From: Lachnospiraceae bacterium
GTDB lineage: Bacteria; Bacillota; Clostridia; Lachnospirales; Lachnospiraceae
Reading direction: 5' to 3'
Length of the DNA stretch: 64,000 nucleotides
Assembly: GCA_024684085.1 (NCBI GenBank)
Contig: JAIKXM010000021.1
Coordinates: 85,065 to 149,064, forward strand
The notes beneath the pieces are model-generated. The model had not been told where the DNA came from. It searched no databases and was given only the letters and a program-made list of their open reading frames with translations. This document shows positions 26,822 through 37,900 of the stretch, in pieces; the stretch's first letter is position 1, and the number at the start of each line of letters is the position of its first letter. Made by a program: the position numbers and the translations under genes.

Positions 26822-28357
26822 ATGAAAGCTTTGTCATTGGAGTTCACGTCAGACAATATAGTTCTGTATGAACAGGATATCAGTAAGAATAAGCTGACGG
26901 TTTTGAAGGATTACAGGTTCCCCATGCCGCCCAATTCATATGTCAACAGAGTTCTGATCAACAATGACAGAGGTATCTCTGATGCCATAAGAAACGGTAT
27001 CCATGAGAACGGGATCAAGACCAAGAAGGTCATCCTGACGGTGGCTGATACCGACAGTATGATAGAAGAGTTCTCCCTGCTCAAGGCTCCCAAGAAGCAG
27101 CTTGACGGCATGGTGGAACAGGAATTAAGAAAGAGACATAAGCTTAATTCTGATTATATATACGATTACATTATCTTGGGCGAAGATCTCACAAAAGAGG
27201 GCTTTGTCAATATTCAGGTAACCTTATGCGTTAAGGCACTTGTTGAGAATGCCTATAACATCATCCGTAAGGCCGGACTCATACCTTATAAGTTCGTGTC
27301 GGTTAAGTCGGCTATGGAGCGTGTGGCCGGCGGATGCCGTTTGCTGAATGCACAGTTCAGTTCCATTCTTGCCTTTATCACACCTACCGAGGCGCACTAT
27401 CTCTATGTGGGTCACTCGCAGGAGTCTTATTACAGATACAGCAAGCTGACGAGCGAGAAGGGCATGGATGACAATCTGTTTGTCTTATCAAGCCTCAATC
27501 ATATGGGCGTTGACAGTGATCGCGATGAGGATATAAGACTCAAGGTCAATGAAGATCTGACAAGGCTGTCACGTTTCCATTCACAGAGACACCCGGGCGA
27601 AGAACTTGCGAACGTGTTCCTCTACGGCAGTTATGAAAAAATGGATGAACTGAACAGTTTTCTCAATGATTTCTTTGGAGGCATCGTGGTTCCGTTAAGG
27701 AGCGAGGATCTTAGGATCAATGTTACCTTTAAGTCATGGGATGAAGCGATCTGCTTCAATTCGGCTCTGGCTCCTACGGTCCTGTGGGAGGATAAGGGTG
27801 CCCAGTATGATATCTTCAGTCGCCTTGAAGTTCTGGATAAGGATAATAAGGGTATATGGGAATATGCGATGCTCATGTGCGCAGGCGTCATATGTATCAT
27901 AGTTCTGATCATTACCGGTTTCCAGTATTCGAAGCTTAAGGAATTAAGGAGACAAAATGATGAGATCAATGACTGGCTTAATGATCCGGCCAATGTCACC
28001 GAGTATGTCGAGCGCAATGAGAAGATGGCTATTACGGATTCCTACAGAACATATAATGCTCAGGTTGAGACGGCGATCGAACTCCTTGAGAATATGCCCG
28101 CTTTTAACAGCAATATGGTAAGGGATCTTGACAGGATGAAGCCTAACGGAGTGAATATAACCGGTATATCCTTCAATGATGGTGTGATCACTCTCGGCTG
28201 TTACAGCAAGGATCAGTATCTCCCTGCGGAATATGCCAAGAAGATAAAAGAATCCGGCAATTACAGATCTGTCGTGTATAACGGATTCTCAGGTAATCGT
28301 AACAGCGCCGGAGAAGATATATATTCATTTAATATCTCAGTGGCTATATGGGATTGA
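26822..28357 (+). CDS. PilM-PilN fusion, pilus alignment protein
   Basis: 511 residues. Residues 1-340 are PilM-like, an actin-fold cytoplasmic domain (ALSLEFTSDNIVLYEQD, VILTVADTDSMIEEF, MVEQELRKRH). A membrane helix follows (about 347-368), then a coiled segment (SKLKELRRQNDEINDWL) and a periplasm-type PilN fold (GVNITGISFNDGVITLGCYS, ending SFNISVAIWD). In most type IV pilus systems these are two genes linked by PilN's short cytoplasmic tail binding PilM; here they are one chain. It should connect PilB/PilC on the inside with PilO outside. Confidence 0.88.
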   Translation: MKALSLEFTSDNIVLYEQDISKNKLTVLKDYRFPMPPNSYVNRVLINNDRGISDAIRNGIHENGIKTKKVILTVADTDSMIEEFSLLKAPKKQLDGMVEQELRKRHKLNSDYIYDYIILGEDLTKEGFVNIQVTLCVKALVENAYNIIRKAGLIPYKFVSVKSAMERVAGGCRLLNAQFSSILAFITPTEAHYLYVGHSQESYYRYSKLTSEKGMDDNLFVLSSLNHMGVDSDRDEDIRLKVNEDLTRLSRFHSQRHPGEELANVFLYGSYEKMDELNSFLNDFFGGIVVPLRSEDLRINVTFKSWDEAICFNSALAPTVLWEDKGAQYDIFSRLEVLDKDNKGIWEYAMLMCAGVICIIVLIITGFQYSKLKELRRQNDEINDWLNDPANVTEYVERNEKMAITDSYRTYNAQVETAIELLENMPAFNSNMVRDLDRMKPNGVNITGISFNDGVITLGCYSKDQYLPAEYAKKIKESGNYRSVVYNGFSGNRNSAGEDIYSFNISVAIWD

Positions 28358-28466
28358 TCATTAAGGAACTTTTGATTAAAGATATAAAAAAGCTTTCAAA
28401 TTGTGTGACATTTATTACACTAGATGGTGTATTGTATTATTATATCCTGATTTTTGGAGAGTATTA

Positions 28467-29081
28467 ATGAGCAAAAGAGAGAAATTGTTATTACAATTAT
28501 GTATAAGTATTGCTCTGGTCGGCCTGTCTTCAATCTATCTGTTGATGCCTGTTATCAAGAATAACAGGGCAGCAGTAGAAGAGCAGGAGATGATAGAGAC
28601 TCAGATGCTGGAGATGAAGGCTATACTGGATGCTCCCGGTATAGATGAGGCATTGGAGGGAGAGAAGGACAGAGCACGTACCAATTACGAATATTTCTAC
28701 AGTAAGCTCAATAGTTATTCTCTGGATGAGAATATCAACGGTATCATTACTGACACAGGTGTCGATGTTGTATCGATGAAGATAGGAGATTATAAAACAA
28801 TTCCTCTCAGTAATCTAAAGCGAAACAGCGAAGATGCCGATATAATACTTGACGGAGACTTTCTCCTCGGATGTGACGTCAGTATAACGGCAACGGGAGA
28901 ATATGATAAGATCCTTAATCTGATCAGCAGATTGAAGGCTGAGAGTAATTGCGTTGATATTACAAGTCTTAACCTTACCAGGGATGAACGCGTGACTGAA
29001 GGTAAGAATCCCGTGACGGCAACCATTGGGATCATCATCTACGGTATAGGGGAAAGCGAATTTGTTGATTCTTTGAATTAA
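28467..29081 (+). CDS. PilO-like pilus alignment protein
   Basis: 204 residues from ATG 28467 (GGAGAG before). The layout is PilO: a short basic N-terminus (SKREKLLLQ), one membrane helix (LCISIALVGLSSIYLLMPVI), a coiled coil (about 35-80) and a ferredoxin-like C-terminal domain with VSMKIGDYKT and a long alpha helix (ILNLISRLKAESNCVDI). It should dimerise with the PilN part of the preceding fusion. The gap before it (28358-28466) carries a possible internal promoter near 28400-28430 but nothing firm. Confidence 0.82.
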   Translation: MSKREKLLLQLCISIALVGLSSIYLLMPVIKNNRAAVEEQEMIETQMLEMKAILDAPGIDEALEGEKDRARTNYEYFYSKLNSYSLDENINGIITDTGVDVVSMKIGDYKTIPLSNLKRNSEDADIILDGDFLLGCDVSITATGEYDKILNLISRLKAESNCVDITSLNLTRDERVTEGKNPVTATIGIIIYGIGESEFVDSLN

Positions 29082-29161
29082 TGTAAAAATGCGGGCAGTT
29101 ACATCTGTGTAGTCCGATAACAGATAATAAAGGAATATCCATCGTTACACGGAGGCAGTTA

Positions 29162-30859
29162 ATGATCAAGAAGATCCGTCTTGGCGAGGCTCTTATCGGA
29201 GCCGGGTATATAACAGAAGAACAATTGGATCAGGCGTTGGCTTATCAGAAGGCTAATGAGAATCGTCAGAGACTGGGAGAAGTTCTGATCACCCTCGGTT
29301 TTGTAACAGAAGACGATATGCTGGGCGAGCTGGCAAGACAGCTTCAGGTTCCCTTGCTTACGCTTAATCAGATCACACCATCCGCAGAGGTTATCGCAAC
29401 GATCCCTCGTGAGACTGCAATGAAGCAGAGTCTTGTACCTCTTAAGATCGCCGATGACAATCTGTATGTGGCTACGGATAATCCGCTTAACTATTACGGA
29501 TTCATGGAACTTGAGGAACAGATCGGTAAGCAGATCGTTCCTTACCTTACCAAAAAAGAGAATATCAATATAGCTATCGAACAGTTCTACGCCAATAAGA
29601 GCCTGTTCAACGTAGTTAATGAAGCCAATCAGCTCTACGGTAAAGATTATCAGGAGAAGGATACTTCCGAATCTTACCAGCAGATGATGGATCGAGTAGA
29701 CAGCTCACCTGTTGTTAAGCTGGTTAACTCAATCCTCACTCAGGCTGTTACGATGCTGGCTTCGGATATACATATCGAACCCAAGCAGAACAATGTTATC
29801 GTAAGATTCAGAATAGACGGCGATCTTATGGAAGTCATGGTTCTGAATGCGGCGATACATATGTCACTGGTGACCCGACTTAAGATCATATCTAATCTTG
29901 ATATAGCCGAGAAGAGGGCACCTCAGGACGGACGTTTCAGTATAGAGATGGGTACAAGGGAAGTTAACTTCCGTATCTCAACTCTTCCGAGTGTATACGG
30001 CGAGAAGATAGTTATCCGTATCCTTGGTGATAATAAGGTGGATCTTATTCCTCTTTCAATGCTGGGAATGAGACCTTCCGATAATGAGAAATTTAACAGA
30101 CTTATACATAATCCCAACGGAGTTATCCTCGTTACGGGACCTACAGGAAGCGGTAAGACAACTACCATCTATTCGGCACTTAATGAGATAGCCAAGCCGA
30201 ATGTGAATGTTGTCACAATAGAAGATCCTGTTGAGAAGACGATGGATGCTCTGACTCAGGTTCATATCAATGCAAAAGCGGGAGTCACTTTTGCAAGTGG
30301 TCTTCGTTCCATAATGCGACAGGATCCCGATGTAATAATGGTCGGTGAGATCCGAGATACGGAGACAGCTGTAATAGCTGCACAGGCGGCTATTACGGGA
30401 CATTTGGTACTCAGTACCATTCATACCAATGATGCACCCGGTGCATTCATGAGGCTGGTAGATATGGGAGCCGAACCTTATATCGTTGCTTCTTCCGTTA
30501 TCGGAGTTGTGGCACAGAGATTATTGAAGCTTATCTGTGAGGACTGCAAAGAAGAGTACGAGCCTGACGATAATGAACTTCGATACTGGGATGAGCCCAT
30601 CAGACCCAGATTCTACAGGGGCAAGGGCTGTAGTAAATGTAATCACACCGGCTATAAAGGCAGAATAGCCGTGTATGAGATAATAATGGTCAATCAGCCG
30701 ATAAGAGATCTTATCATGGAACATGCTTCCAGTCAGGTCATCAAACAGGAAGCTGTTAAGGCAGGATTTACCGACATGAAACACAATGCAAAAGAATTGA
30801 TCAAGGAGGGAAAGACGACATTATCAGAGATGTGCAAAGTAATTAATTTCTTAGATTAA
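29162..30859 (+). CDS. pilB: Type IV pilus extension ATPase PilB
   Basis: 565 residues, GspE family. An N-terminal MshEN domain (about 1-150: RLGEALIGAGYITEEQLDQAL) is the type known to bind cyclic di-GMP in some PilB homologues, notable with a diguanylate cyclase at 59.8 kb. The ATPase core has Walker A GPTGSGKTT (326-334), the Asp box MVGEIRDTETA, Walker B DPDVIMVGE and His box. A zinc site near the C-terminus (CEDCKEEYE ... CSKCNHTGYKG) is typical for extension ATPases. No pilT retraction ATPase is seen in the cluster. Confidence 0.96.
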   Translation: MIKKIRLGEALIGAGYITEEQLDQALAYQKANENRQRLGEVLITLGFVTEDDMLGELARQLQVPLLTLNQITPSAEVIATIPRETAMKQSLVPLKIADDNLYVATDNPLNYYGFMELEEQIGKQIVPYLTKKENINIAIEQFYANKSLFNVVNEANQLYGKDYQEKDTSESYQQMMDRVDSSPVVKLVNSILTQAVTMLASDIHIEPKQNNVIVRFRIDGDLMEVMVLNAAIHMSLVTRLKIISNLDIAEKRAPQDGRFSIEMGTREVNFRISTLPSVYGEKIVIRILGDNKVDLIPLSMLGMRPSDNEKFNRLIHNPNGVILVTGPTGSGKTTTIYSALNEIAKPNVNVVTIEDPVEKTMDALTQVHINAKAGVTFASGLRSIMRQDPDVIMVGEIRDTETAVIAAQAAITGHLVLSTIHTNDAPGAFMRLVDMGAEPYIVASSVIGVVAQRLLKLICEDCKEEYEPDDNELRYWDEPIRPRFYRGKGCSKCNHTGYKGRIAVYEIIMVNQPIRDLIMEHASSQVIKQEAVKAGFTDMKHNAKELIKEGKTTLSEMCKVINFLD

Positions 30860-30872
30860 GGAGGAAAAGGGT

Positions 30873-31334
30873 ATGCGTAAAGAAAGAAATAATGATGGTT
30901 TTACTTTGGTTGAGTTAATTATAGTTGTTGCAATCATTGCTTTACTTATTGCTATGATCGCACCTAATCTTACAAGCTTCCTTGGCACTGCAAGTGATAC
31001 AACTTTCAGAGCTAATGCCAAGACAGCGTTTACAGCTTCCAATGCGTGGGCAACACAGATGAGAGTTTCCGGAGCAGCAGGAGCAGCCGGAACAGTTACA
31101 CTTGAGCTTAACGGCGATGTTCTTCAGGCTGCTTATACAGGCGTTACAGCACCTACAGGTTCTCAGCCTGCTCTTGAAGATCTCTTTAATGCGGGTGAAT
31201 TTAATGCGGATACAGTTGTAACAGTTACAGTTGATGCTAACTGGGCTGTAACAAATGTTGTATGGGCAGAAGCCGGCACATCATCTACATATCCCGATGC
31301 TGCAGCTACACCTACATCTGCACCTACACCGTAA
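30873..31334 (+). CDS. pilA: Major type IV pilin
   Basis: 153 residues. Signal RKERNNDG/FTLVELIIVVAIIALLIAMI, cleaved after Gly9, mature Phe at +1 and Glu at +5: fully canonical. The mature head is short and rich in Ala, Thr, Val and Asn, with no cysteine pair, and ends TPTSAPTP, a flexible tail that could be glycosylated. AAGGAGG precedes the ATG. Its composition (very high Ala/Thr, optimal codons) suits a highly expressed fibre subunit. It is the last gene before a 600-base structured gap. Confidence 0.95.
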   Translation: MRKERNNDGFTLVELIIVVAIIALLIAMIAPNLTSFLGTASDTTFRANAKTAFTASNAWATQMRVSGAAGAAGTVTLELNGDVLQAAYTGVTAPTGSQPALEDLFNAGEFNADTVVTVTVDANWAVTNVVWAEAGTSSTYPDAAATPTSAPTP

Positions 31335-31937
31335 TCGTGATCGCTTTTGGATATTTTTTGATTTAGCACCTTTGTAAGCGCACGGATGCGGAAGAACAAC
31401 TTGCAATAACGTCGAACGGTTCGACTGATTTATTGTGATATACCGGTCCGGTCACGGATCGGACCGGTGATAATCTAATCAAACTTAATACTTTATGGAC
31501 AATAGTCCGTCGTGGTACGTGCTATTGTTGAATGATCGCAGTAGACAATGGTAACGTTGGGCTATTGAAACAGCACATTGATGATAATTGATATCCCTTT
31601 TGAATAACGAAGTAGAGTAATAATTAACTTAAGATGAATGGCTGTGATGATCCTTATATGAGGATCATCGGTTGGCCGAATTTCTATCTGTGCACAGGTT
31701 AAAGATTCTACTGAACATGTCCGGCTTACGGACGTGATGATTAAATACCCCGGGTATTTAATTAACAAAGGCGTGGCTTACGGCCACGCCTTTGAATTTC
31801 TCCAAGGCCGAAGCCGTGAGCGGCAATGATTTTTATATAAATTGCCATTGCCAAAAAGTAAAAAAAACACATTAGGGGTTAAGGAAACGCCCCAAATATC
31901 CGATAATAGACATAGGGGTATTATGTAATTACGGAGA
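31335..31937 (+). other. Hairpin-rich 603-base gap between pilA and the giant prepilin gene
   Basis: No gene was found, but at least seven inverted repeats lie in tandem: GTCGAAC/GTTCGAC (31411-31425), ACCGGTCCG/CGGACCGGT (31442-31468), ACAATAG/CTATTGT (31499-31528), GATGATCCT/AGGATCATC (31646-31669), TTAAATACCC/GGGTATTTAA (31741-31761), AAAGGCGTGGC/GCCACGCCTTT (31767-31793) and GGCAATG/CATTGCC (31822-31862). Only one resembles a terminator. The rest could be a structured leader or a small RNA. Confidence 0.7.
31767..31793 (+). terminator. Probable terminator of the pilA transcript
   Basis: AAAGGCGTGGC (31767-31777) pairs perfectly with GCCACGCCTTT (31783-31793) over a five-base loop. The GC-rich 11-bp stem ends in TTT and is followed by GAATTT, so termination is plausible but the T-run is short. 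Confidence 0.6.
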
Positions 31938-31943
31938 ATGCAT

Positions 31944-34900
31944 ATGAGCAGAAAAAGGAATTGGGACAAAAGAGGCTTTACCCTTATTGAGATAATCATA
32001 GTTATAGGCCTTATATCGATAATCCTTGGACTTGTGACAGTCGGAATGTCAGGGTTCTTTGATGCTGCCGATCAGATGGAGAGATCCGCTGTGGCAGAGA
32101 CCGGTTTCTATAGTCTGCAAAACCATATCAATTACCTTAAGAGAAACGGCGGATTGAATGATTTTGCCGCTCTTTTGCGGGCTCATGGTCACAGTGAGGA
32201 CACTGAGCTTAACAAGTCTGTCATTGTATCCAATTATGATGAGAATTATTACAATAACGAATATCTTCCGGAGCATGGCGAGAGTGAGATAGTCTATATA
32301 ACTATTGACAGTAATACGCCTTCCACTACGGACAATCCGATCTATCCCATCTTAAGTGCCGCATTTAATGATGACGAGATTATGGCAGGAAGCTTCCTTG
32401 CTGAGGTGGATCTCTCTACAGGTATCGTAAGGAGTCTGTTCTACTCGACATCGGTCGGCAGTCTTGATCTTAGCGGAAGCGGAAGCAGAGATGATAAGAG
32501 AGATTGTCTCTACAGGGATGCTGACAGCCTCCTGGAGAAGCGTCAGGGTTACTTCGGACTTATCAATACGTCTCTGCATTATGACAAGGTGGAATCAGAC
32601 AATTTCGAACTGCCCGATAAGATCGAACTCGTTAATGAGGACAGATTGTATCTCAGGTGGCAGGAAGTCAATCATGAGAATCTGTCAGTTATTGCGGGCA
32701 CTATTGATGTGGATGACATATTCTACAGGGTTACCGTATATGACGGCAACGATGATGCGATCGCCGAGTATGATATCAGCAGGGCAGATATTCATAAGGA
32801 ATTGTCAGGTGTATTAACATCCGCTCTTGATTATATGGATGATACATCCGTACCCATAAGCGATTCGATGGCAGGAAGCAGCAAGCAGATCTGGTGTGAT
32901 TATGCGGATCTTGATTATACAGAGTCGCCTACCGCACAGTCAGGTGAGTTCTATTTTGCATTGCTTGAATGTCCTGATCATGTATTCGCTGATAATGATT
33001 ACGACTTTGAGTACGATGACAGTATATATGCAACTCTTCAGGTGGGTAATATCAATAAGCCTGACAGGGTAAGTACCGAGAGCATTACATCCAATATGGA
33101 AAGTGCGCTCTATAATTACGTGTATGATGATACTGTTTCGATCGCATGCAGCAGGCATCTTAATAACATAAGATACGGTGATCCGTTCAACGCTTCATAC
33201 TGTCTGACCGACAATATCGACTGGGGCAATATTGAGAACAGGCACAGGGATATCAATTTCGCTTCAGTAATGTATGAAGATGAGGTTACACCCGGCTTGT
33301 ATCACGGCTTTGGCGGAGTGCTCACCGGAGATAAGGACGTTGCGGAGCTGGTTGAATCCGATGCGGCGAGTGAGGGATTTGATCTGTATCGTTATATCGA
33401 TAACAGAAACAGCAGGGAATCCAATGCCGATTATAATGCATATACCATATCCGGACTGACTATCTCAGAAGACGGCAGATCCCAGGTGGGTATGTTCTAT
33501 GCTGTTGAAAACGGCGCGCTTATCAGTGATATCATCTTCGAGGATGCCAAGGTTACAGGTGATGATGACACGGGTGTCGTTGCCGGTATATCCAGAGGCC
33601 GGATCAGTAATATCGCAGTTATCGATCCCAAGGTGGAAGGCGGTAAGAAGACCGGCGGTATCTGCGGAGAGCTTACGGGCGATGATTCTTACATTCAGTT
33701 TTGTGCGGTTACGGGATACAGGGACGGCACGGACAGTTACATTAAGGGAATATCGCAGGTAGGCGGTATAACAGGTCTGGCTGACGGTGAAGTAAGCAAT
33801 AGCATGAGTTCTGCTTACTGTATCGCTGCACCCGAGGCAGGCAATGACAATATTAAGAGCAATGGTCTTGCGAGGGCTGTCGGCGGTATTGCCGGAAGCG
33901 TTACAGTCAGTGCGGGCTATTTTACGGAGAATATAAGCGGAGTAAGGCTTGATGCCAATGGTATTCCGGAGATCATAACCGACGAGCAGATTCTCGATGC
34001 AGTTCTTGCCGATATTACGGGCGGCAGAGTGGCAGGTATCGGTGACGTGGGCGGTGTTGCAGGTGATATCAGCGCCATGAGCGGAGAGGCCACACATCTG
34101 TATAATTATTCGATAGTAAGCTCGCTTATGATACCTGCGGCTGAGTTCACACAGCGCGGGGATACGGGCAACGAGAATATCTATGTTAATTACGGCGGTA
34201 TAGCAGGCATTCTCAAAAACGGTAAAACTGTCAGAGATTGCAGGAATTACGCGCCGGTAGGTCTTCAGTTCGTTAAGAGAGACGGCAGTGTTGCAACGGA
34301 TGACGAAGCAAGAGATTACATGTATCATAAGGATAATGTGACGGACGAGAATTATGCAGTCAATCCCAAGTCGCTGACATCGCCCAGATACATTGGCGGT
34401 ATAGTCGGATATGCCGAGGCAGGAAGCAATGTCATAGATTCTTACAGCGATGCCGCATCTTATGATACTTATGAAGCGGAGCTTGAGGATTATCGTAACA
34501 GGCTCACGGGTGATGGAGGTTATTATACCGGCAAGTATGTTGGCGGTATTGTCGGCATGCTCTGCGGTAACCTTACACTCAGCGATACCCTTGGCGTGGA
34601 TGAACTTGAAGTTAATGTCAAGGCATACGATACGGCGGGCGGAATAGCAGGGATTATCGGAAAAAACGGGCAACTGAATTGTCTGCGTAGCCGACTTATC
34701 ATTAGCGGAGTCGTGGCCAACGACAAGGCGGAGGCAGCCGGCGTTGCAGGTGTTGTTGCGGCTGACAGCGGCAGCTTAACGGGAAGATTCGTCAATGAAG
34801 CCAACATCTTCGGATCAACTGCGGCAGGTATAATAGGCCGTCAGAATAATAAAACAGTCACTCTGACAGGTTGTGAGAATCGTGCAGTCATTCACGGAAG

Positions 34901-37900
34901 AGGCATGAAAAACGGTGGTTACATGGGTGGTATCGCAGGTTATTCGGCAGGTATCATAGACGATTGTCGTAATATAGGAACTCTGAATCAGTATCTGTAT
35001 CCGGGACTGCTCGACAGGACTATACCTGAGGATATCGACGGATATACAATCTACCGCGGTTTTGTATATGCAGGCGGTATTGTCGGATATCTGGATGCCG
35101 GCGGAGCTGTAAAGGATTGTAATTCAGAGTATGTTAACTCTGCGGATAATAAGGTGATAGTCAGTCACAATTCATATGCGGGCGGTATTGCAGGATATGT
35201 AAGAGACGGTGATATCACGGCACCTTCGGGCAAGACGGTCACCATACCTCTGTATATGTGTGATGATCATAATTACGGCTATGAGATCGTAGTCAATGAG
35301 AGAGCCCGTCTCGGCGGTATTGCGGGTGCGATCACCGGATCGGGTAATAAATACGTGTCCAAGATGGATTATACAGGTAAGATCAGATGTCTGTATAAGT
35401 CCGATAACGGAAGTACTGCCGTAGGCGGTATAGTAGGTTACTTCAATAACACTAACTGTACTATAAGCAAGTGTAATGTCAGGTGTGATATACAGAGTAA
35501 TATATACAATACGGGCGGTATCGTAGGATATTTCAGAAGAGGACGCATATTGAGCGATTGCTCTAATAATGGCGATACCTATATTGAGACTACAGGCAAT
35601 CGTACAGGTGGTATAGCCGGAGCTGTATATTGTGACAATACCGACTGTTGTATGGATATTGAGTATAATTACGCAGTTGTAGTCAGCACCGGCATTCAGA
35701 CCGGAGGATTCGCAGGCTACGTTAATGACGGTTATTATTTCAATATATCGGGTAAGAAGAACAATTCGGTCCGTGTTCAGGGACGTGAAGAAGTCGGCGG
35801 TATTGCAGGTCATTATGAGATCGGTACGGACGCCCTTATCAGTAAGCCTGTCAATAGCGGCAAAGTATACGGCTTCTACAATGTAGGCGGTATCATAGGT
35901 CAGCTTAGAGATAAGAGAAGCGGAACTCTCCCTCTCAGGATGAACGAGCTTAAGAATGCGGGAGAGGTATTATACATCTTCTCAGCGACCAATCCGGGAG
36001 CTGAAGGCGCAAGAGTGGGCGGTCTTATCGGTGGTTCGGGCTTTGGCGGCAGCGGAGCTTCGGTATTACAGTTGACCGATTGCGTCAATGAAGGTAAGGT
36101 CGCATCCGGTGAGGACGGCGCCAGGAGCAGTAGAAGTGGAGGTCTTGTAGGCGAAGATGACAGGAATGTCACATTCGTTAATTGCGCTAATAAAGGGCCT
36201 GTAACGGCCAATAATAATATCGGCGGTATCATAGGACAGGCCGATAAGTCGGTTACCATGACGGATTGTTATAATGCCGCACAGGTTAAGGGTAATGACT
36301 GTATCGGCGGTCTTGCAGGTCAGTGTGAATCCCAAGGAGACATCACGCTCACCAACTGTCAGAATACGTCGGACGGTGTTGTTCGCGGTCATGATACTAT
36401 CGGCGGACTTGTAGGTAAGGCTGTGGGCAGTAAGTCAACCCTGCCTGCATTCAGTGCCGACACTTGTGTCAATTACGGTTATGTCGAGGCCACAGCCGGT
36501 AAGGCAGGCGGTATTGCAGGTTATGTTGTTCTCAATATCTGTGATTTTACCGCTTGCGTCAATAATGCTGATATCGATAGTGAACTTACATCTCCCATGG
36601 GTTCTTATCTGGGAGGTATCATAGGATATTTCTCTGCGGAAAACACCGGCAACACGGCTAATGATACTCCGGTATCTGTATTCGATGCCTGTGAGAATCA
36701 CGGAAGACTGTCCAAGACCTATAATAATGTCGGAGGTATATGCGGAGCGGATACGATGAATTCACAGTATCTGAACTGTATCAATTCTCCTGCGATTTCT
36801 CAGGATGTCATTATTCTTGAGACCAATGAGAACAGAGAATTTGAGATCGTCGGCGGTATCGTAGGATACGCCGGTATGGGACGACACGGTATCACTCTTG
36901 ACGGCTGTATTAACTCAATGAATATCAGGACGAACAGAACCGGTAGGAATATTGGCGGTCTGGTTGGTATGTTCTCCGCTGATAAGGATGTGGTACTTCA
37001 CATTGAGAAGAGTAATAGCGGTAATACCAATTCCGGTAATATCTCAGTGGAAATAGCCGGACATAATATCGGAGGCTTTGTCGGTTATGTAAGAACCGGT
37101 AGTACCAACATCAGAAATGCTGAGAATTACGGCTCTATAAAGGCAGGCTCAGAGGGTCTGTATTCGGCAGGCGGTATCCTCGGCGGTTCCGATAAGAGTG
37201 CTAATGTCGGAAGTCTTCATATAAGTAACAGTAATCAGCATTCATCTATCGAATACGGCAGGAACAATATCGGCGGAATTGCAGGTCTTATGGCAGCAGC
37301 GACATCGATTCAGGTCACTAGTTGCCGTAACCAGTGTGATGACCCCTATATACAATGTAATATCAGTCTTATTGATACAAGTGCCAATACCACTCCTGTC
37401 GGCGGTATTGTAGGCGGAATATACTCAACATCCGATAATGAAGCTTCACCGGCGTATTGTTCTATTGTATCCAATGCCAATTATTCGAGACTGGATGTAA
37501 AGAACACCAACGAAGGCTTTGGCGGAATCTTCGGAAGAGCAGAGAAGGTAAGAGGATCGATCACCGGTAATGCCAATTACGGTGAGATACATATAAGCGG
37601 AAGTGCAGAATGTGTAGGCGGTATAGGCGGAACGATCTGTTATCCCAGCGTGGCAACTGAAGCTGACTTCGCACATACGAGTAATGCTAATTATGGCATC
37701 ATCTACATAGAAGGTACTCAGGGCAGATATGTAGGCGGTATCTATGGAAGAGACGGTTCCGTAGCCAATTACACCACCTGTGTTAACTACAGTGCCATTA
37801 ATGCAACTTCCGGTGTTACGGAATTTAATGCAGTCGGAGGTATTACGGGATATCTGTATTCCAATGCCAAGGGCGCAGGAGGAAGTACACCGACTAAAGA

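Noticed and set aside
33465..34673. A 402-codon minus-strand frame within the giant prepilin gene
   Set aside because: The plus-strand repeat protein is continuous and has the correct signal; the antisense frame is rich in Ile, Thr and Cys without domain resemblance.
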